Source: Sulfitobacter dubius
Lineage (GTDB): Bacteria; Pseudomonadota; Alphaproteobacteria; Rhodobacterales; Rhodobacteraceae
Assembly (NCBI RefSeq): GCF_900113435.1
Contig: NZ_FOPG01000001.1
Coordinates: forward strand, 1,116,001 to 1,180,000
Length of the DNA: 64,000 nt
Reading direction: 5' to 3'
How positions within the stretch are numbered: the first letter of the stretch is position 1; each line of letters begins with the position of its first letter. The position numbers were made by a program, and so were the translations under genes. Below, one piece after another: positions 1 through 10,335 of the stretch. The notes under the pieces were generated by a model. That model searched no databases and was not told the origin of the DNA. It was given only the letters and a program-made list of their open reading frames with translations.

Positions 1-371
1 GTGATTTTCTCGCGGATCTGCGGCAGATCGAGATCGAAGGAGGACAGCGGAAACTCCAGCGGCAGCGCAGTGCGGATTTCGGTCGAGAGCATGTCACTCG
101 CCCCGTCGATGGCCATGAGCTTGACCATGAACTCGGGCCGCTCTTCGATGCTAGCGCGGACATCGGCGATGGCCTGCACCACGGTGCCGCGCCGCTCGTC
201 ATCCGCCATATAGATCGTGCCGGCCAGCAGGCTTAACGTGAAAGGCAGCCCCACGCGCAGGGCAAAGCGAAAGCCCGGTGTCAGCATCAACCGCTGCATA
301 CGCCATGACCACCGCGAGGGGGCGGGATCGGCCTTGCCTGTTTCAGGGCGGCGGCGGATCAGCGATCGCAT
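1..371 (-). CDS. ftsQ: Cell division protein FtsQ, N-terminal part (cut by window edge)
   Basis: FtsQ is the bitopic inner-membrane divisome protein that links FtsA/FtsZ to the FtsL-FtsB-FtsI-FtsW septal synthase. About 123 codons are visible. They show a basic cytoplasmic start (MRSLIRRRP), one hydrophobic membrane segment around residues 38-54, then the beginning of a periplasmic POTRA-like region. The ATG lies inside the end of ddl (13-base overlap), as expected for translational coupling in a dcw operon. The C-terminal half, and presumably ftsA and ftsZ, lie outside the window. The call rests on position in the cluster, topology and resemblance to roseobacter FtsQ. Confidence 0.85.
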   Translation of the reverse strand, partial: MRSLIRRRPETGKADPAPSRWSWRMQRLMLTPGFRFALRVGLPFTLSLLAGTIYMADDERRGTVVQAIADVRASIEERPEFMVKLMAIDGASDMLSTEIRTALPLEFPLSSFDLDLPQIREKI

Positions 372-1282
372 GAGGCGTCCTCCACCATCCAAGCGCAAAG
401 CTCAGGGAATGAAATGCCGCAGGCCGCAGCCTGCTCGGGCGAGAGCGAAGTGGCGGTCATGCCGGGCTGGGTGTTGGTCTCAAGCAAGATCAACCCGTCA
501 ACTCCGCGTGCCTCATCCCAACGGAAATCGGTACGGCTGATGCCCTTGCAGCCAAGCGCCGCATGGGCGCGGCGGGCATAGTCGAAACACAGATCGGTAA
601 TCTCTTGCGGCAGATCGGCAGGCACCACATGGCGCGAGCCGCCGGGCTTGTATTTCGCGTCGTAATCATACCAGCCGGTGGTGATGATATCCGTCACCGC
701 CAACGCCCGGTCGCCCATCACGGTAGTGGTCAGCTCACGCCCCGGGGCAAAGGTCTCGACCATCACCTCGGCGGGCATGTCGTCCGACAGTTGCGGCGGG
801 CCGTTGTTTTCCTCGGCCACGAGGTAAACGCCGACAGAGGAGCCTTCGTTGTTGGGTTTGACCACATAGGGCGGCGCCATGACATGAGAGGCCATCACAT
901 CGGCTTTGGGCGCGATGACGCTTTCCAGCACCGGCAGCCCCGCGTGGCGGAACACGTCTTTAGACCGCTGCTTGTCCATCGCCAGCGCCGAGGCCAGCAC
1001 GCCAGAATGCGTATAAGGAATATGCAGCCACTCAAGCAGGCCCTGCACACAGCCATCTTCGCCCCAACGGCCATGCAGGCAATTCAATACGGCAAAGGGT
1101 TTCAGATCGGCAAGTACGGCAGCGAGATCGCGGCCTGCATCGACCTCGACCACGTTATATCCGCCATGTTCCCGCAAGGCAGCGGCGCATGCACGCCCGC
1201 TGGACAAAGACACCTCACGCTCAGCCGAGGGGCCGCCCATCAATACCGCCACTGTCGGGGTCTGTCCGCTCGACTTACCCAC
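359..1282 (-). CDS. ddl: D-alanine--D-alanine ligase
   Basis: Ddl is an ATP-grasp ligase that joins two D-alanines for the UDP-MurNAc-pentapeptide made by MurF. The protein of about 307 residues shows the N-terminal signature [14 protein letters not shown] (residues 16-29, with the substrate-binding Glu), the ATP-binding stretch [11 protein letters not shown] and the C-terminal [11 protein letters not shown] that holds metal and substrate ligands. A GTG at 1282 preceded by GAGG is the preferred start. A TTG one codon upstream is also in frame but less likely. It overlaps ftsQ downstream and follows murB by 84 bases on the same strand. Confidence 0.95.
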   Translation of the reverse strand: MGKSSGQTPTVAVLMGGPSAEREVSLSSGRACAAALREHGGYNVVEVDAGRDLAAVLADLKPFAVLNCLHGRWGEDGCVQGLLEWLHIPYTHSGVLASALAMDKQRSKDVFRHAGLPVLESVIAPKADVMASHVMAPPYVVKPNNEGSSVGVYLVAEENNGPPQLSDDMPAEVMVETFAPGRELTTTVMGDRALAVTDIITTGWYDYDAKYKPGGSRHVVPADLPQEITDLCFDYARRAHAALGCKGISRTDFRWDEARGVDGLILLETNTQPGMTATSLSPEQAAACGISFPELCAWMVEDASCDR

Positions 1283-1366
1283 CAAAGTGCCTCTTTGCCT
1301 CGGGCCGTTTGCGGCCCCTATCGTTGTTATCTTTGTTTTTCCGTCACTTAGCCACCGCCCAAAGGC

Positions 1367-2314
1367 TCAGCCCTGCGACACCGGATCACCCAATTTTTCA
1401 CCGACGCGCATAATTTCCCATTCTAGCCTTATACCGCTTGAAGCGTAAACCTTTTTTCGCACCTCTTCGCCTAAGGTTTCGAGATCATCTGCCGTGGCCG
1501 CCCCGGTATTAATCAGGAAGTTTGAATGTTTCGGGCTCATCTGCGCCCCGCCGATGGTGGCACCGCGCATCCCGGCATCATCAATCACTTTCCACGCCTT
1601 GAGGTCATGCACATCATCTGCCTTCCCCGTTGAGGAAAACCCCGCCGGGTTGCGAAAGGTCGATCCGGCGCTCCGGTCCTTGGTCGGTTGCGTTTCATCG
1701 CGTTTGGCAAGCTGCTCCTCTATCCGCGCGTGAAGCGCCTCCGGCTCCGCTTTGGGCGGCGCAAAGGTCGCGCTGATCAGCACCGAGCCGGGCGAAAGGT
1801 CGGACTGGCGGTAGCGGAAGTTGAGGTCATCAGCGGTGAGGGTCACCACCTCCCCCGCGCGGGTCACAGCTTGGGCAGAGACGAAGTGGTCTGCCGTGTA
1901 GGTGCCATAGCAGCCTGCATTCATGCGCAAGGCTCCGCCGATGCTGCCGGGGATGGTGCGTAGAAAGGTAAGATCCAGCCCCGCGTCCGCCGCCTTGCGC
2001 GCCACATGCGCATCCAGCGCTGCCGCCCCGGCGGTCACTTGGTCGCCGTCAATCTCGATCCCGTTAAAGCCGCGCCCAAGACGGATCACCACTGCCCGCA
2101 GCCCGCCATCGCGTACGATCAGGTTACTGCCCACGCCCATCGGAAATACCGCCACCTTTTGTGGCAGTCGGCGCATAAAGGTACACAGATCCTCTATGTC
2201 AGCGGGTTGAAAAAGATAATCTGCAGGCCCGCCAACGCGCAGCCATGTCAGTTCGCTCAAGGCGCGGTCGGGGGTCAGCCTGCCGCGCAGGTCGGGGATA
2301 TTCAGCGTATTCAT
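1367..2314 (-). CDS. murB: UDP-N-acetylenolpyruvoylglucosamine reductase
   Basis: MurB is the FAD-dependent reductase that turns UDP-GlcNAc-enolpyruvate into UDP-MurNAc with NADPH. The 315-residue protein carries the FAD-binding stretches [11 protein letters not shown] and [19 protein letters not shown], and the catalytic region [11 protein letters not shown] whose Ser donates a proton to the substrate. The length and the absence of the extra E. coli C-terminal module fit a type II MurB. It sits between the small membrane genes and ddl in the dcw run. Confidence 0.96.
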   Translation of the reverse strand: MNTLNIPDLRGRLTPDRALSELTWLRVGGPADYLFQPADIEDLCTFMRRLPQKVAVFPMGVGSNLIVRDGGLRAVVIRLGRGFNGIEIDGDQVTAGAAALDAHVARKAADAGLDLTFLRTIPGSIGGALRMNAGCYGTYTADHFVSAQAVTRAGEVVTLTADDLNFRYRQSDLSPGSVLISATFAPPKAEPEALHARIEEQLAKRDETQPTKDRSAGSTFRNPAGFSSTGKADDVHDLKAWKVIDDAGMRGATIGGAQMSPKHSNFLINTGAATADDLETLGEEVRKKVYASSGIRLEWEIMRVGEKLGDPVSQG

Positions 2315-2353
2315 GGCGCCGGACTTAGCCCATTTGCACGACAGAGCAAAGTA

Positions 2354-2653
2354 TCAAGAGCGCGGGGGATCAACGCGGCTTTCGCGCCACCGCGTTACCA
2401 AGCGGCCCAGCAGCCAGCCCAGCCCGAAACCGCCCACTGCGTACAGCACGACCGACAGCTGCGCCAATAGCGCATGCGGCTCAAACACCCGCGCATTCAG
2501 CCCAAACACCATCCAAAGGGCGTTGAGCGACAGACCAATCACCAGCACGATAACAAACCACAGCACCCGAGCGCGAAAGCCAGCCCAGATGCACGCGATC
2601 AGCCACAGCGCAAAAACAGCCAGCAACGCCACGAGTGTAGGCGTCAGGGTCAC
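2354..2653 (-). CDS. Small membrane protein in the dcw cluster
   Basis: I do not recognise a named family for this 99-residue protein. It has three hydrophobic segments, roughly residues 5-25, 28-50 and 65-88, and a basic C-terminus (TRWRESRVDPPRS). The GTG start overlaps the stop of the preceding DUF2484 gene as GTGA, the same coupling seen between the two genes before it. This supports a real translated gene and the choice of start. Its place between murC and murB suggests a membrane role connected with wall synthesis or division, but this is only inferred from context. Confidence 0.7.
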   Translation of the reverse strand: MTLTPTLVALLAVFALWLIACIWAGFRARVLWFVIVLVIGLSLNALWMVFGLNARVFEPHALLAQLSVVLYAVGGFGLGWLLGRLVTRWRESRVDPPRS

Positions 2654-2916
2654 TCTGCCGGCCCTTTGACCCGCCCTGCCCCACGGCGCAACCAGCGCGC
2701 GAAATAGATCACGGGCCATCGCAGAACCGAACAGCCTCCCGCCAAAACCAACAGGCCCAGCCAAGGGCCATGTTGCGCGGTAACAAAGCCAACGATGGGG
2801 ATCCCCACAACGATCAGTAAATAGGCGCTCCGCCAATGGAAATCTTTGCTGGGTGTCATGGCCAGCACATTGGCAACCACAAACCACAAACAGGCCAGGA
2901 TAAGGGATAGGCTCAT
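2650..2916 (-). CDS. DUF2484 family membrane protein (second copy)
   Basis: This 88-residue protein has hydrophobic segments near residues 3-18, 26-43 and 48-66 and a basic tail. It resembles the DUF2484 family found in rhodobacterial dcw clusters between murC and murB. The start [11 protein letters not shown] overlaps the upstream DUF2484 stop by four bases (ATGA), so an in-frame start 39 bases further upstream is not chosen. It shares the layout of the neighbouring 83-residue protein, including the C-terminal pattern of a proline and arginine-rich amphipathic end, and may be a diverged tandem duplicate. Function is unknown. Confidence 0.75.
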   Translation of the reverse strand: MSLSLILACLWFVVANVLAMTPSKDFHWRSAYLLIVVGIPIVGFVTAQHGPWLGLLVLAGGCSVLRWPVIYFARWLRRGAGRVKGPAE

Positions 2917-3164
2917 TTCGGCAGCTCCGACTTTTGGCCGCGCAGACGCGCCCAAAGGTAGCGTAGCGGATTACGGAACATTGAAAGGAACGCCAAAAGC
3001 GCCAGCAGCGCAAACGCCCACGAATGAGTTACCCCGATGGCGATGATCAAAGCCGGGGCCGCGATCAGCAAGATCACCCCCGGCAGGTACTGGGAGCGCA
3101 GAGGCAGCATAGCCACGGTCACGGCGGCGAAGACCCAAAGGATCGACAGCCAAACCAAAGTCAT
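2913..3164 (-). CDS. DUF2484 family membrane protein (first copy)
   Basis: This 83-residue protein starts [20 protein letters not shown]. It has three predicted hydrophobic stretches and ends in a basic segment ([12 protein letters not shown]). It belongs to the DUF2484 type found after murC in Rhodobacteraceae. It overlaps murC upstream and the second DUF2484 gene downstream by four bases each, so the three genes form a tightly coupled block. No catalytic motif is visible. A role as an accessory to the wall or division machinery is inferred from position only. Confidence 0.8.
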   Translation of the reverse strand: MTLVWLSILWVFAAVTVAMLPLRSQYLPGVILLIAAPALIIAIGVTHSWAFALLALLAFLSMFRNPLRYLWARLRGQKSELPK

Positions 3165-4579
3165 GCCCCGGCCCCCTTGGCGGCGCGCAGCGCCTCCGGC
3201 AGATCATTGGCCCATGCGCTGATCGTGCCTGCGCCAAGACAGACGACCATATCACCGGGTCGCGCCTCGCGCAGAACCAATCGCGTCAGTGCCTCGGCAT
3301 CCTCGACCGCATAGGCGTGCCGATGCCCGTGCTGGATCAGCCCGGCGACCAGCCCGTCGCGGTCGGCACCGGGAATGGGCTCTTCGCCGGCGGCATAGAC
3401 ATCGGCGATGCCCACCACATCGGCATCGTTGAAACAGGCGCAGAATTCGTCGAAGTGATGGCTTAGGCGCGAGTAGCGGTGCGGCTGATGAACCGCGATC
3501 ACGCGCCCCTCGCTGGCCTGCCGCGCGGCCTTGAGGACGGCATTAATCTCAACTGGGTGGTGGCCATAGTCGTCAATGATCGTAACGCCATCCACCTCGC
3601 CCACACGGGTAAAGCGACGATTCACCCCACCAAAGCTGCCCAAAGCGGTACGGATTAATTCCAACTTCATGCCAAGGTGTCGCGCCACGGTCACCGCCGC
3701 CAGCGCGTTAGAGACGTTGTGATCCCCCGGCATTGGCAGGGCGCAGTTCTCAATCACCATGTCTTCGGATTGCAGATGCACATCAAAATGCGCGACCCCG
3801 TCTTTGTAATGCAAACCCACAGCACGCACATCCGCCTGCGCGTTAAAGCCATAGGTCATAACGCGGCGATCTGTGAGCTTGCCCACCAAAGCCTGCACTT
3901 CCGGGTGGTCGGTGCAACAAACCGCCAGACCATAGAAGGGGATGTTTGAGACGAAGTTCAAAAAACCCTGCCGCAGCGTGTCAAAATCTCCCCAATGCTC
4001 CATATGCTCGGGGTCGATATTGGTGACGATGGCGATGGTTGCGGGCAGCCGGTTGAAGGTGCCGTCGCTTTCGTCGGCCTCAACCACCATCCATTCGCCC
4101 TGCCCCATTCGCGCGTTGGAGCCATAGGCATGGATGATGCCGCCGTTTACCACTGTGGGGTCGATGCCGCCCGCGACCAGCAGTTCGGCCACCAGCGTGG
4201 TCGTGGTGGTTTTGCCGTGGGTGCCTGCCACGGCGATATTGGACTTCAGACGCATCAACTCGGCCAGCATTTCGGCCCGACGTACCACTGGAAGACCCGC
4301 GCGCCGCGCGGCGTCAAGCTCTGCATTGCCCGGTTTGATCGCCGAAGAGATCACGACCACCGCGGCCCCCTCGATATTCTCGGCCGCTTGGCCTTCGAAA
4401 ATCTTTGCCCCAAGTTCGGCCAGTCGCACGGTGATTTTGGTCGCTTTGAGATCAGACCCCTGCACCCGGTAGCCGTGGTTCAACAAGACTTCAGCGATGC
4501 CCGACATGCCGATACCGCCAATGCCGACAAAATGGATCGGGCCGACATCGGTCGGCAATTTGGTGGCGGCGGCGTTCAT
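3161..4579 (-). CDS. murC: UDP-N-acetylmuramate--L-alanine ligase
   Basis: MurC adds L-Ala to UDP-MurNAc with ATP, the first step of stem-peptide assembly in the cytoplasm. The 472-residue protein has the N-terminal UDP-binding Rossmann stretch [15 protein letters not shown], the Mur-ligase P-loop [12 protein letters not shown] in the middle domain, VEADESDG, and [10 protein letters not shown] in the C-terminal domain. These are the family landmarks and the length is typical. It overlaps murG upstream (ATGA) and DUF2484 downstream. Confidence 0.98.
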   Translation of the reverse strand: MNAAATKLPTDVGPIHFVGIGGIGMSGIAEVLLNHGYRVQGSDLKATKITVRLAELGAKIFEGQAAENIEGAAVVVISSAIKPGNAELDAARRAGLPVVRRAEMLAELMRLKSNIAVAGTHGKTTTTTLVAELLVAGGIDPTVVNGGIIHAYGSNARMGQGEWMVVEADESDGTFNRLPATIAIVTNIDPEHMEHWGDFDTLRQGFLNFVSNIPFYGLAVCCTDHPEVQALVGKLTDRRVMTYGFNAQADVRAVGLHYKDGVAHFDVHLQSEDMVIENCALPMPGDHNVSNALAAVTVARHLGMKLELIRTALGSFGGVNRRFTRVGEVDGVTIIDDYGHHPVEINAVLKAARQASEGRVIAVHQPHRYSRLSHHFDEFCACFNDADVVGIADVYAAGEEPIPGADRDGLVAGLIQHGHRHAYAVEDAEALTRLVLREARPGDMVVCLGAGTISAWANDLPEALRAAKGAGA

Positions 4580-5700
4580 TTGGGATGTTCCTCTTCTGCG
4601 GGGGTCAGCGTGCCTTGGGCGCCAAGATGTTCAACCATATCAGCCAGTGTTTCAGCCGCGTCGGGTTTGCCGACCGAAAGGGCGGCTCGCGCCATCTGCA
4701 ACGCCCCTTGGGGCATCTCCAACACCGCGAGAATTTGGTCGGTCATGATTTCAGGATTGGCCTTGCTTTCGGGCACCATAATCGCGGCACCGGCCTCAAC
4801 CAGACCACGGGCATTGGCGGTTTGATGGTCCCCTGCGGCAGCGGCAAAGGGGATCAGGATCGAAGGCCGCCCGATCACCGACAGGTCCGCCACGCTGGAC
4901 GCACCAGAGCGGCTGATCACCAGCTGCGCTTCGGACATGCGGCGCGGCACGTCATCAAAGAAGGGGCGCACATCGGCGCTGATGCCAGACTCGGCATAGT
5001 AATCCGCCACCCGCTGGCCGTCTTCGTCGCGGGCCTGATGGCTGACGCGGATATTGCGGATCATGTTCATCGGCAAAGCGGCGAGCGCGGGGGGCACCAC
5101 GTCACTAAGGATACGCGCACCTTGACTGCCGCCCATCACCAGCACTTCCATCGGGTAGTCACCGGGCGGGATATAGGCGGCCCCTGCGCGGTCAAGCACA
5201 GCCGAACGCACCGGATTACCGACATGCCAGCCCTGCACGCCCTCGGGCAGTTTGGTGGGCCAGATGCCGCAGGCCACTGCATGTACCCGTTTGGCAAAAA
5301 TCTCGTTCACGCGACCTAGAATGCCGTTCTGCTCGTGGATCATGCGCGGCATCCGCAGCGCCCAAGCCGCCCCAAGGGCGGGGATCGACGGATAGCCGCC
5401 AAAACCGACAACGACCGAAGGCCGGTCTCGCAGCATGTTCAGCCCCGCACGCAGCACACCGGCAGCAATACGAAACGGCACCAGCGCCTTGGCGGCGGCC
5501 CCACCACGCGCAAAGGTAGCACTGCTGATCTGGGTGATCTCGACTGCTTCGGGGAAGCCACCGGTATAGCGCGCACCGCGTGCATCGGTGCTGAGCTTGA
5601 CCCGCCAGCCGCGCTTGAGCATCACCTCGGCCAAGGCCTGCGCCGGAAACATATGCCCGCCGGTCCCCCCGGCGGCGATGATCAGCAATGGCGCGGCCAT
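4576..5700 (-). CDS. murG: Lipid II synthase (undecaprenyl-PP-MurNAc-pentapeptide GlcNAc transferase)
   Basis: MurG is the peripheral membrane glycosyltransferase that transfers GlcNAc from UDP-GlcNAc to lipid I on the inner face of the membrane, giving lipid II. The N-terminal glycine-rich loop [17 protein letters not shown], the second G-loop region [14 protein letters not shown], and the C-terminal donor-site motifs GGSQGA and ISRSGASS are all present in 374 residues. The start overlaps the ftsW stop by one base, so coupling to the flippase/polymerase gene is likely. Confidence 0.97.
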   Translation of the reverse strand: MAAPLLIIAAGGTGGHMFPAQALAEVMLKRGWRVKLSTDARGARYTGGFPEAVEITQISSATFARGGAAAKALVPFRIAAGVLRAGLNMLRDRPSVVVGFGGYPSIPALGAAWALRMPRMIHEQNGILGRVNEIFAKRVHAVACGIWPTKLPEGVQGWHVGNPVRSAVLDRAGAAYIPPGDYPMEVLVMGGSQGARILSDVVPPALAALPMNMIRNIRVSHQARDEDGQRVADYYAESGISADVRPFFDDVPRRMSEAQLVISRSGASSVADLSVIGRPSILIPFAAAAGDHQTANARGLVEAGAAIMVPESKANPEIMTDQILAVLEMPQGALQMARAALSVGKPDAAETLADMVEHLGAQGTLTPAEEEHPK

Positions 5701-6866
5701 CAGCGGCGGCCCCGGCCCAGAATGTCGCTGATCTCACCCTGCGGGCGCGAGCGGGTAAAGGCAAGGAGCATGCCCACGGCAATGCCGCTGGCGATGACTG
5801 AAGACCCACCGTAGCTGACGAAAGGCAAGGTCATGCCTTTCGCAGGCAAAAGCCGCACTGCCACACCCATGTTAATCATCGCCTGTACTCCGAATGTGCA
5901 GGCCAGCCCGGTTCCGGCCAGCCGGATGAAGGGGTCACGCTCGCGCACCAAACGCAGCAGCGAACGGACGACCACAACAGTATATAGGGCAATGATGCAG
6001 ACGACCAGAATAAGGCCATATTCCTCGGCGGCGACGGCGATGATAAAGTCGGTATGTGCATCGGGCAGTGACCACTTCACCTCGCCCTCACCCACGCCCA
6101 CGCCAAACAATCCGCCCTCGCGGATGGCATTGGTGGCATAGCCAAGCTGCGTCGTCGGATCGACATCAACGCTGAGAAACCCGTCGATACGCCGCGCGAA
6201 GTGTTCGGAGTTGGAGTAGGCGAAGGTGCCCGCCAGAACAACGAGCCCTGCCATGCCGACCAGCAGCACCATCGGCGCGCCGGCCACGAAATACATCACG
6301 CCCCAACCAAAGAGCACAAGGCAGGCTTGGCCAAAGTCAGGCTGCATCGCCAGCATCAGCACAATGGAAATGCACAGCGCAAAAGACCAAGTTTTCCCCG
6401 GAGGTCCGTTAATCTCGGTCGCGGCGGCCATCATCCACGCGGCGGCGACCATGAAACCCGGCTTCAGAAATTCCGACGGCTGAAGCGATGCAAACCCCAG
6501 CGAGTACCAACGCGTGGCGCCCTTGCCAAAATCGGTGCCAAAGAACGGCAACAGCGCCAGCGCTACGAAAGAAAGCACAAACCCCAGCACAGCCAAACGC
6601 CGCACCAGCGTGGGCGACATCATCGACGTCAGCAGCATCGCCACCAGGGCCAATCCGCCGAAGAACGCCTGTCGCTGCACATAGTGAAAGGCATCAAATC
6701 CGTTTTTGGAGGCCAAGGGCGGCGACGCAGCCAGCCCCAGCAACATGCCAACGGCAAACAGGATCAACACGCAGGACAATGCCCAGCGGTCCACCGTACG
6801 CCACCATTTTGGAAGGATCGGTTCACCATCCCGTACCGGGACCGCGCCATAGACCATCTCTGTCAT
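5700..6866 (-). CDS. ftsW: Peptidoglycan glycosyltransferase FtsW
   Basis: FtsW is the SEDS-family polytopic glycosyltransferase that polymerises lipid II at the septum with FtsI. The 388-residue product has about ten membrane segments. It includes the SEDS stretches [20 protein letters not shown] and, near the end, [19 protein letters not shown] choose the ATG at 6866 ([14 protein letters not shown]) with AAGG upstream, rather than a TTG 24 bases earlier. It is the first gene of the ftsW-to-ftsQ half of the cluster after the insertion of non-dcw genes, so it may have its own promoter in 6867-7037. Confidence 0.96.
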   Translation of the reverse strand: MTEMVYGAVPVRDGEPILPKWWRTVDRWALSCVLILFAVGMLLGLAASPPLASKNGFDAFHYVQRQAFFGGLALVAMLLTSMMSPTLVRRLAVLGFVLSFVALALLPFFGTDFGKGATRWYSLGFASLQPSEFLKPGFMVAAAWMMAAATEINGPPGKTWSFALCISIVLMLAMQPDFGQACLVLFGWGVMYFVAGAPMVLLVGMAGLVVLAGTFAYSNSEHFARRIDGFLSVDVDPTTQLGYATNAIREGGLFGVGVGEGEVKWSLPDAHTDFIIAVAAEEYGLILVVCIIALYTVVVVRSLLRLVRERDPFIRLAGTGLACTFGVQAMINMGVAVRLLPAKGMTLPFVSYGGSSVIASGIAVGMLLAFTRSRPQGEISDILGRGRR

Positions 6867-6979
6867 GGGTATCTGCCTTAACTGCCTCAACGGCCCCTTT
6901 GCGGGGTCTCATCCGGGCAGAATAGCCCGAATTGCGACATGAAGCTAGTGCATTTCACCCCATGGCAGTGGCTGGGGTC

Positions 6980-7003
6980 GGCGGGGCCGTGCAGGGCCCC
7001 GCC
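6980..7003 (-). terminator. GC-rich stem-loop after the peroxiredoxin-like gene
   Basis: A perfect 9-bp inverted repeat (GGCGGGGCC / GGCCCCGCC, 6-base loop) lies 34 bases beyond the stop of the gene ending at 7038 and before ftsW. There is no U-run on either side, so it may be a weak or factor-assisted terminator or an mRNA 3' stabiliser. The 171-base gap around it holds no gene that I can see. Confidence 0.4.
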
Positions 7004-7037
7004 GCTAGGCGATCAGATCACCGTATCAGGCTGCTCA

Positions 7038-7565
7038 TCAGGCCGCCTTGTGGGTGCCGCGCACCGGGTAGCCTTTGTCGCGAACGAATTTGAGACCGTT
7101 TAGCAGGCCTTCCAACTCGGGACGGGCGAAGGGCGCGTTCGAGATGTCAATGATTTGCAGCTTTCCTTCGCCGTTGATGACAAAGGTGGCTGGTTCGGCG
7201 AAGGGCCGGTCGGTCTCCTGCGGGCTGCGCGGGTCAGAGATGTAAAGGCCAAGTTCGGCCATTTGTTCGAGGCTCAGATCATAGCCGATGGGCAGGGTCA
7301 GGTTGTCTTCCTCGGCCATGGATTTTGCCTTTTCCTCGGGGTCGCCCGAAACGGCGATCACATCCACACCGATCTCATGGAACTGGCTTTGCAGCTTTTC
7401 CAACTGGGCGAGGTACTTTTTGCAGATCGGGCAGTGCAGGCCACGATAGACCACCACCAATTGCCAGTCGCGCCCCTCTTGCGGTTGGCCCAAAGTCAGC
7501 GTGCCGCCGCCGAGTTTGGCCACATCCATCTTCGGGAAATCTTGTTCTGCGGTCAATTTGGTCAT
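7038..7565 (-). CDS. Peroxiredoxin-like (AhpC/TSA-type) thioredoxin-fold protein
   Basis: The 175-residue protein has a thioredoxin-like fold pattern. A beta strand LVVVYRGLHCPICKKYLAQL carries a CPIC pair near residue 47, followed by GVDVIAVSGDPEEKAKSMAEE and a late cis-Pro-like FAEPATFVI. This matches the peroxiredoxin-like family within AhpC/TSA. Classical peroxiredoxins have PxxTxxC instead, so a thiol reductase or unusual peroxidase activity is inferred. It is inserted in the dcw cluster between murD and ftsW and is divergent from the flavoprotein gene at 7677. No role in wall synthesis is evident. Confidence 0.8.
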   Translation of the reverse strand: MTKLTAEQDFPKMDVAKLGGGTLTLGQPQEGRDWQLVVVYRGLHCPICKKYLAQLEKLQSQFHEIGVDVIAVSGDPEEKAKSMAEEDNLTLPIGYDLSLEQMAELGLYISDPRSPQETDRPFAEPATFVINGEGKLQIIDISNAPFARPELEGLLNGLKFVRDKGYPVRGTHKAA

Positions 7566-7676
7566 TCTCTGCTCCTGTTACATTTGCGTCTGCTCCCCAA
7601 CTATGACGCATCAGTGATCGGGCAACCGCTGTCACGTCTTCTTGACCGGGCCTGCGCATTCGGGCAGAGCGCGCCC

Positions 7677-8852
7677 ATGCAAGTTGATACAGCCATCATC
7701 GGAGCCGGAGCCGCCGGCATGATGTGCGCGGCCCACGCGGGCGGGCGCGTGTTGGTGGTGGACCATGCCAATGCGCCGGGCGAGAAAATCCGCATCTCGG
7801 GCGGCGGGCGGTGCAATTTCACCAATATGTATTGCGAGCCGCAGGCGTTTCTCAGTCAGAACCCGCATTTCGCAAAATCCGCGCTGGCACGCTACACACA
7901 ATGGGATTTCATCGAACTGGTCGATCGCCACGGCATCGCGTGGCATGAGAAAACGCTGGGCCAACTCTTCTGCGACACCAGCGCGAAGGAGATCATCGCC
8001 ATGCTGCGCGGGCTGATGCAAAAGGCCGGGGTCGATCTGCAATTGCAGAGCAGCGCCAGCAATTTTGCGAAGGTCGATGGGCACTTTACCTTTGATTTGC
8101 AAACACCGGATAAGACAGCGAAAGTTACCGCACGTAACCTTGTGATCGCCACCGGCGGGAAGTCCATCCCCAAGATGGGCGCGACCGGCATCGCCTATGA
8201 CATCGCGCGTCTGTTCGGCCTGAAGGTGACCGATACGCGCGCCGGTCTGGTGCCTTTCACCTTTGCCGAAGGCCGCTTTGCGCCGCTGGCCGGTGTGGCG
8301 ACCCCTGCCCGTATCACCGCTGGGACCGATGGCTTTGACGAGGCGCTGCTGTTCACTCACCGTGGCCTCTCTGGCCCCGCGGTTTTGCAGGCGTCGTCCT
8401 ACTGGCAAGAGGGCGAAGCGATCACGGTCAACCTTGCCCCCGAGGGCACTCTGTTGGACGCCCTGCGCGAGCAGAGGCAACTTGCGGGGCGGCGCAACTT
8501 TACCACCATCCTCGCGCAGCACCTGCCCTCGCGATTGGTGGACTTTTTAGGCCAAGAGTTTGACCTCTCGGGCAACTTGGCGGATTGGTCCGACGCGCGG
8601 CTCATCGCCTTTGTGGAGGCGCTGCAGAACTGGCAACTGCACCCCGGCGGTACCGAAGGCTACCGCACGGCGGAAGTGACCCTAGGCGGTGTGGACACCG
8701 ATGCGCTCTCGTCCAAAACCATGGCGGCGAAGGACGTGCCCGGTCTCTATTTCATCGGCGAAGCGGTGGACGTGACCGGCTGGCTCGGCGGGTATAACTT
8801 CCAGTGGGCGTGGTCGTCGGGCATGGCAGCGGCGCGGGCGATTGGCAGCTAG
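7677..8852 (+). CDS. BaiN/YhiN-type FAD-dependent oxidoreductase (HI0933-like flavoprotein)
   Basis: The 391-residue protein begins MQVDTAIIGAGAAGMMCAAHA, a dinucleotide-binding GxGxxG fold. It continues with GEKIRISGGGRCNFTN, the hallmark of the HI0933-like flavoprotein family. The C-terminus YFIGEAVDVTGWLGGYNFQWAWSSG is the second FAD-contact region of that family. The chemical reaction of most members is not known. An open frame extends far upstream, but homology begins at this ATG. The gene runs opposite to the dcw genes and ends 8 bases from the murD stop (convergent). Confidence 0.88.
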   Translation: MQVDTAIIGAGAAGMMCAAHAGGRVLVVDHANAPGEKIRISGGGRCNFTNMYCEPQAFLSQNPHFAKSALARYTQWDFIELVDRHGIAWHEKTLGQLFCDTSAKEIIAMLRGLMQKAGVDLQLQSSASNFAKVDGHFTFDLQTPDKTAKVTARNLVIATGGKSIPKMGATGIAYDIARLFGLKVTDTRAGLVPFTFAEGRFAPLAGVATPARITAGTDGFDEALLFTHRGLSGPAVLQASSYWQEGEAITVNLAPEGTLLDALREQRQLAGRRNFTTILAQHLPSRLVDFLGQEFDLSGNLADWSDARLIAFVEALQNWQLHPGGTEGYRTAEVTLGGVDTDALSSKTMAAKDVPGLYFIGEAVDVTGWLGGYNFQWAWSSGMAAARAIGS

Positions 8853-8860
8853 GCCCCGCC

Positions 8861-10261
8861 CTACTCCGCCAAAACCTTCTGCACCTGCGCCACGAAATCC
8901 TCACCGCGCCGTTCGAAATTGTCATATTGATCGAAACTTGCCGCTGCCGGGGCCAGCAGGACGACATCGCCCTCTTCCGCCTCCGCCGCAGCCCGCGCCA
9001 CGGCTTTCTCCATCGTGCCGCAGACTTCGGCTTCGGTCGTCAATTGCATGGCGAAATGCGCGGCCTCGCGGCCAATGACATAGGCCTTGCGTACCGCGCC
9101 TTGGGCCTCCGCCAGCCCTTTCAGCCCGCCCTCTTTCTCCAACCCGCCGCAGATCCAGCGGATGTTGCGGAAAGCCGCCAGCGCCTTGGCCGCGCTGTCG
9201 ACATTGGTGGCTTTGCTGTCGTTGACGTAGCGCACGCCATGCGCTTCGGCCACGGTCTGGCTGCGGTGCGGCAAGCCGCCGAAACTGTGAAACGCCGCCT
9301 CAATCACGCGCGGGGCGAGGCCAAGCGCGCGGCAGGCGGCATAGGCCGCACAGGCATTCTGGTGGTTATGCGCACCCGGCAAACCTTGGATGCTGCGCAG
9401 GTCAATTGAACCGACCTGTTTGCCACGGCGGTATTCACTCAAAAACCCTTTTTTGGCAAAGACCTGCCAGCCGGGGCCAGAGAGTTTGGTCTCCGCACTG
9501 ATGCGGATCACCCGGTCATCGCTTGGTCCCTCGCTCATTTGCCCGGCAAGGAAACGGCCCTCGGCTTCGTCCACACCGATCACTGCGCGGTCTGGCCCGC
9601 CTTCGGAGAACAGCCGACGTTTCGCCGCGTAGTAGCCCCCCATGCCCGCGTGGCGGTCCAGATGATCGGGGCTGAGATTGGTAAAGACCGCCACATCGGG
9701 CGTCAGCGCCCGCGCCAATTCGGTCTGATAGCTGCTGAGTTCCAGCACCACGACCTCGCCGTCCACGGCAGGGTCGAGGTCCAAGACCCCGCGCCCGATA
9801 TTGCCTGCCAGTTGGCAGGGCCGCCCGACATGCTCCAGAATATGATGGATCAGCGCCGAAGTGGTGGATTTGCCGTTCGACCCGGTCACGGCCACGACGC
9901 GCGGCGCGACATCGTAGTGATCCCATGCCAGCGTGGCGAAGCTTTGGAAAAACAGGCCGATGTCATTGTCCACCGGCACGCCTGCGTCGAGAGCTGCGGC
10001 AACCACCGGGTTCGGCGCGGGGTAGAGGTGCGGAATGCCGGGGCTGACGATCAGCCGGGTGATCTTGTCGAGCGCGCCGGGGCTGTTGAGGTCAACACAG
10101 GAAAACCCCTCCCGCTCGGCCCGTGCGCGTGCTGCCGGATCATCGTCCCAACAGCTAACCTTGGCCCCGCCCGCCTGCAATGCGCGTGCCGCGCTCAGGC
10201 CAGAGCGGCCCAACCCCAGCACCGCCACGCGCGCGCCTTCCAAGCCCTGTACTGGAATCAT
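8861..10261 (-). CDS. murD: UDP-N-acetylmuramoyl-L-alanine--D-glutamate ligase
   Basis: MurD adds D-Glu to UDP-MurNAc-L-Ala. The 466-residue protein shows the N-terminal [17 protein letters not shown]ossmann stretch, the Mur-ligase P-loop [22 protein letters not shown] and the C-terminal [10 protein letters not shown] and [21 protein letters not shown]. The start at 10261 (MIPVQGLEG) is preferred to a TTG two codons upstream. It is flanked on both sides by genes of the opposite strand, so its transcription depends either on readthrough from mraY across glsA or on a local promoter in 10262-10335. Confidence 0.97.
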   Translation of the reverse strand: MIPVQGLEGARVAVLGLGRSGLSAARALQAGGAKVSCWDDDPAARARAEREGFSCVDLNSPGALDKITRLIVSPGIPHLYPAPNPVVAAALDAGVPVDNDIGLFFQSFATLAWDHYDVAPRVVAVTGSNGKSTTSALIHHILEHVGRPCQLAGNIGRGVLDLDPAVDGEVVVLELSSYQTELARALTPDVAVFTNLSPDHLDRHAGMGGYYAAKRRLFSEGGPDRAVIGVDEAEGRFLAGQMSEGPSDDRVIRISAETKLSGPGWQVFAKKGFLSEYRRGKQVGSIDLRSIQGLPGAHNHQNACAAYAACRALGLAPRVIEAAFHSFGGLPHRSQTVAEAHGVRYVNDSKATNVDSAAKALAAFRNIRWICGGLEKEGGLKGLAEAQGAVRKAYVIGREAAHFAMQLTTEAEVCGTMEKAVARAAAEAEEGDVVLLAPAAASFDQYDNFERRGEDFVAQVQKVLAE

Positions 10262-10335
10262 CTGCAATCCCCTGCTACCCGTTGACCCCAGAATGGGGGC
10301 ATGATGCGCCTATCACAAGCCAGAGGCCGCCATAG

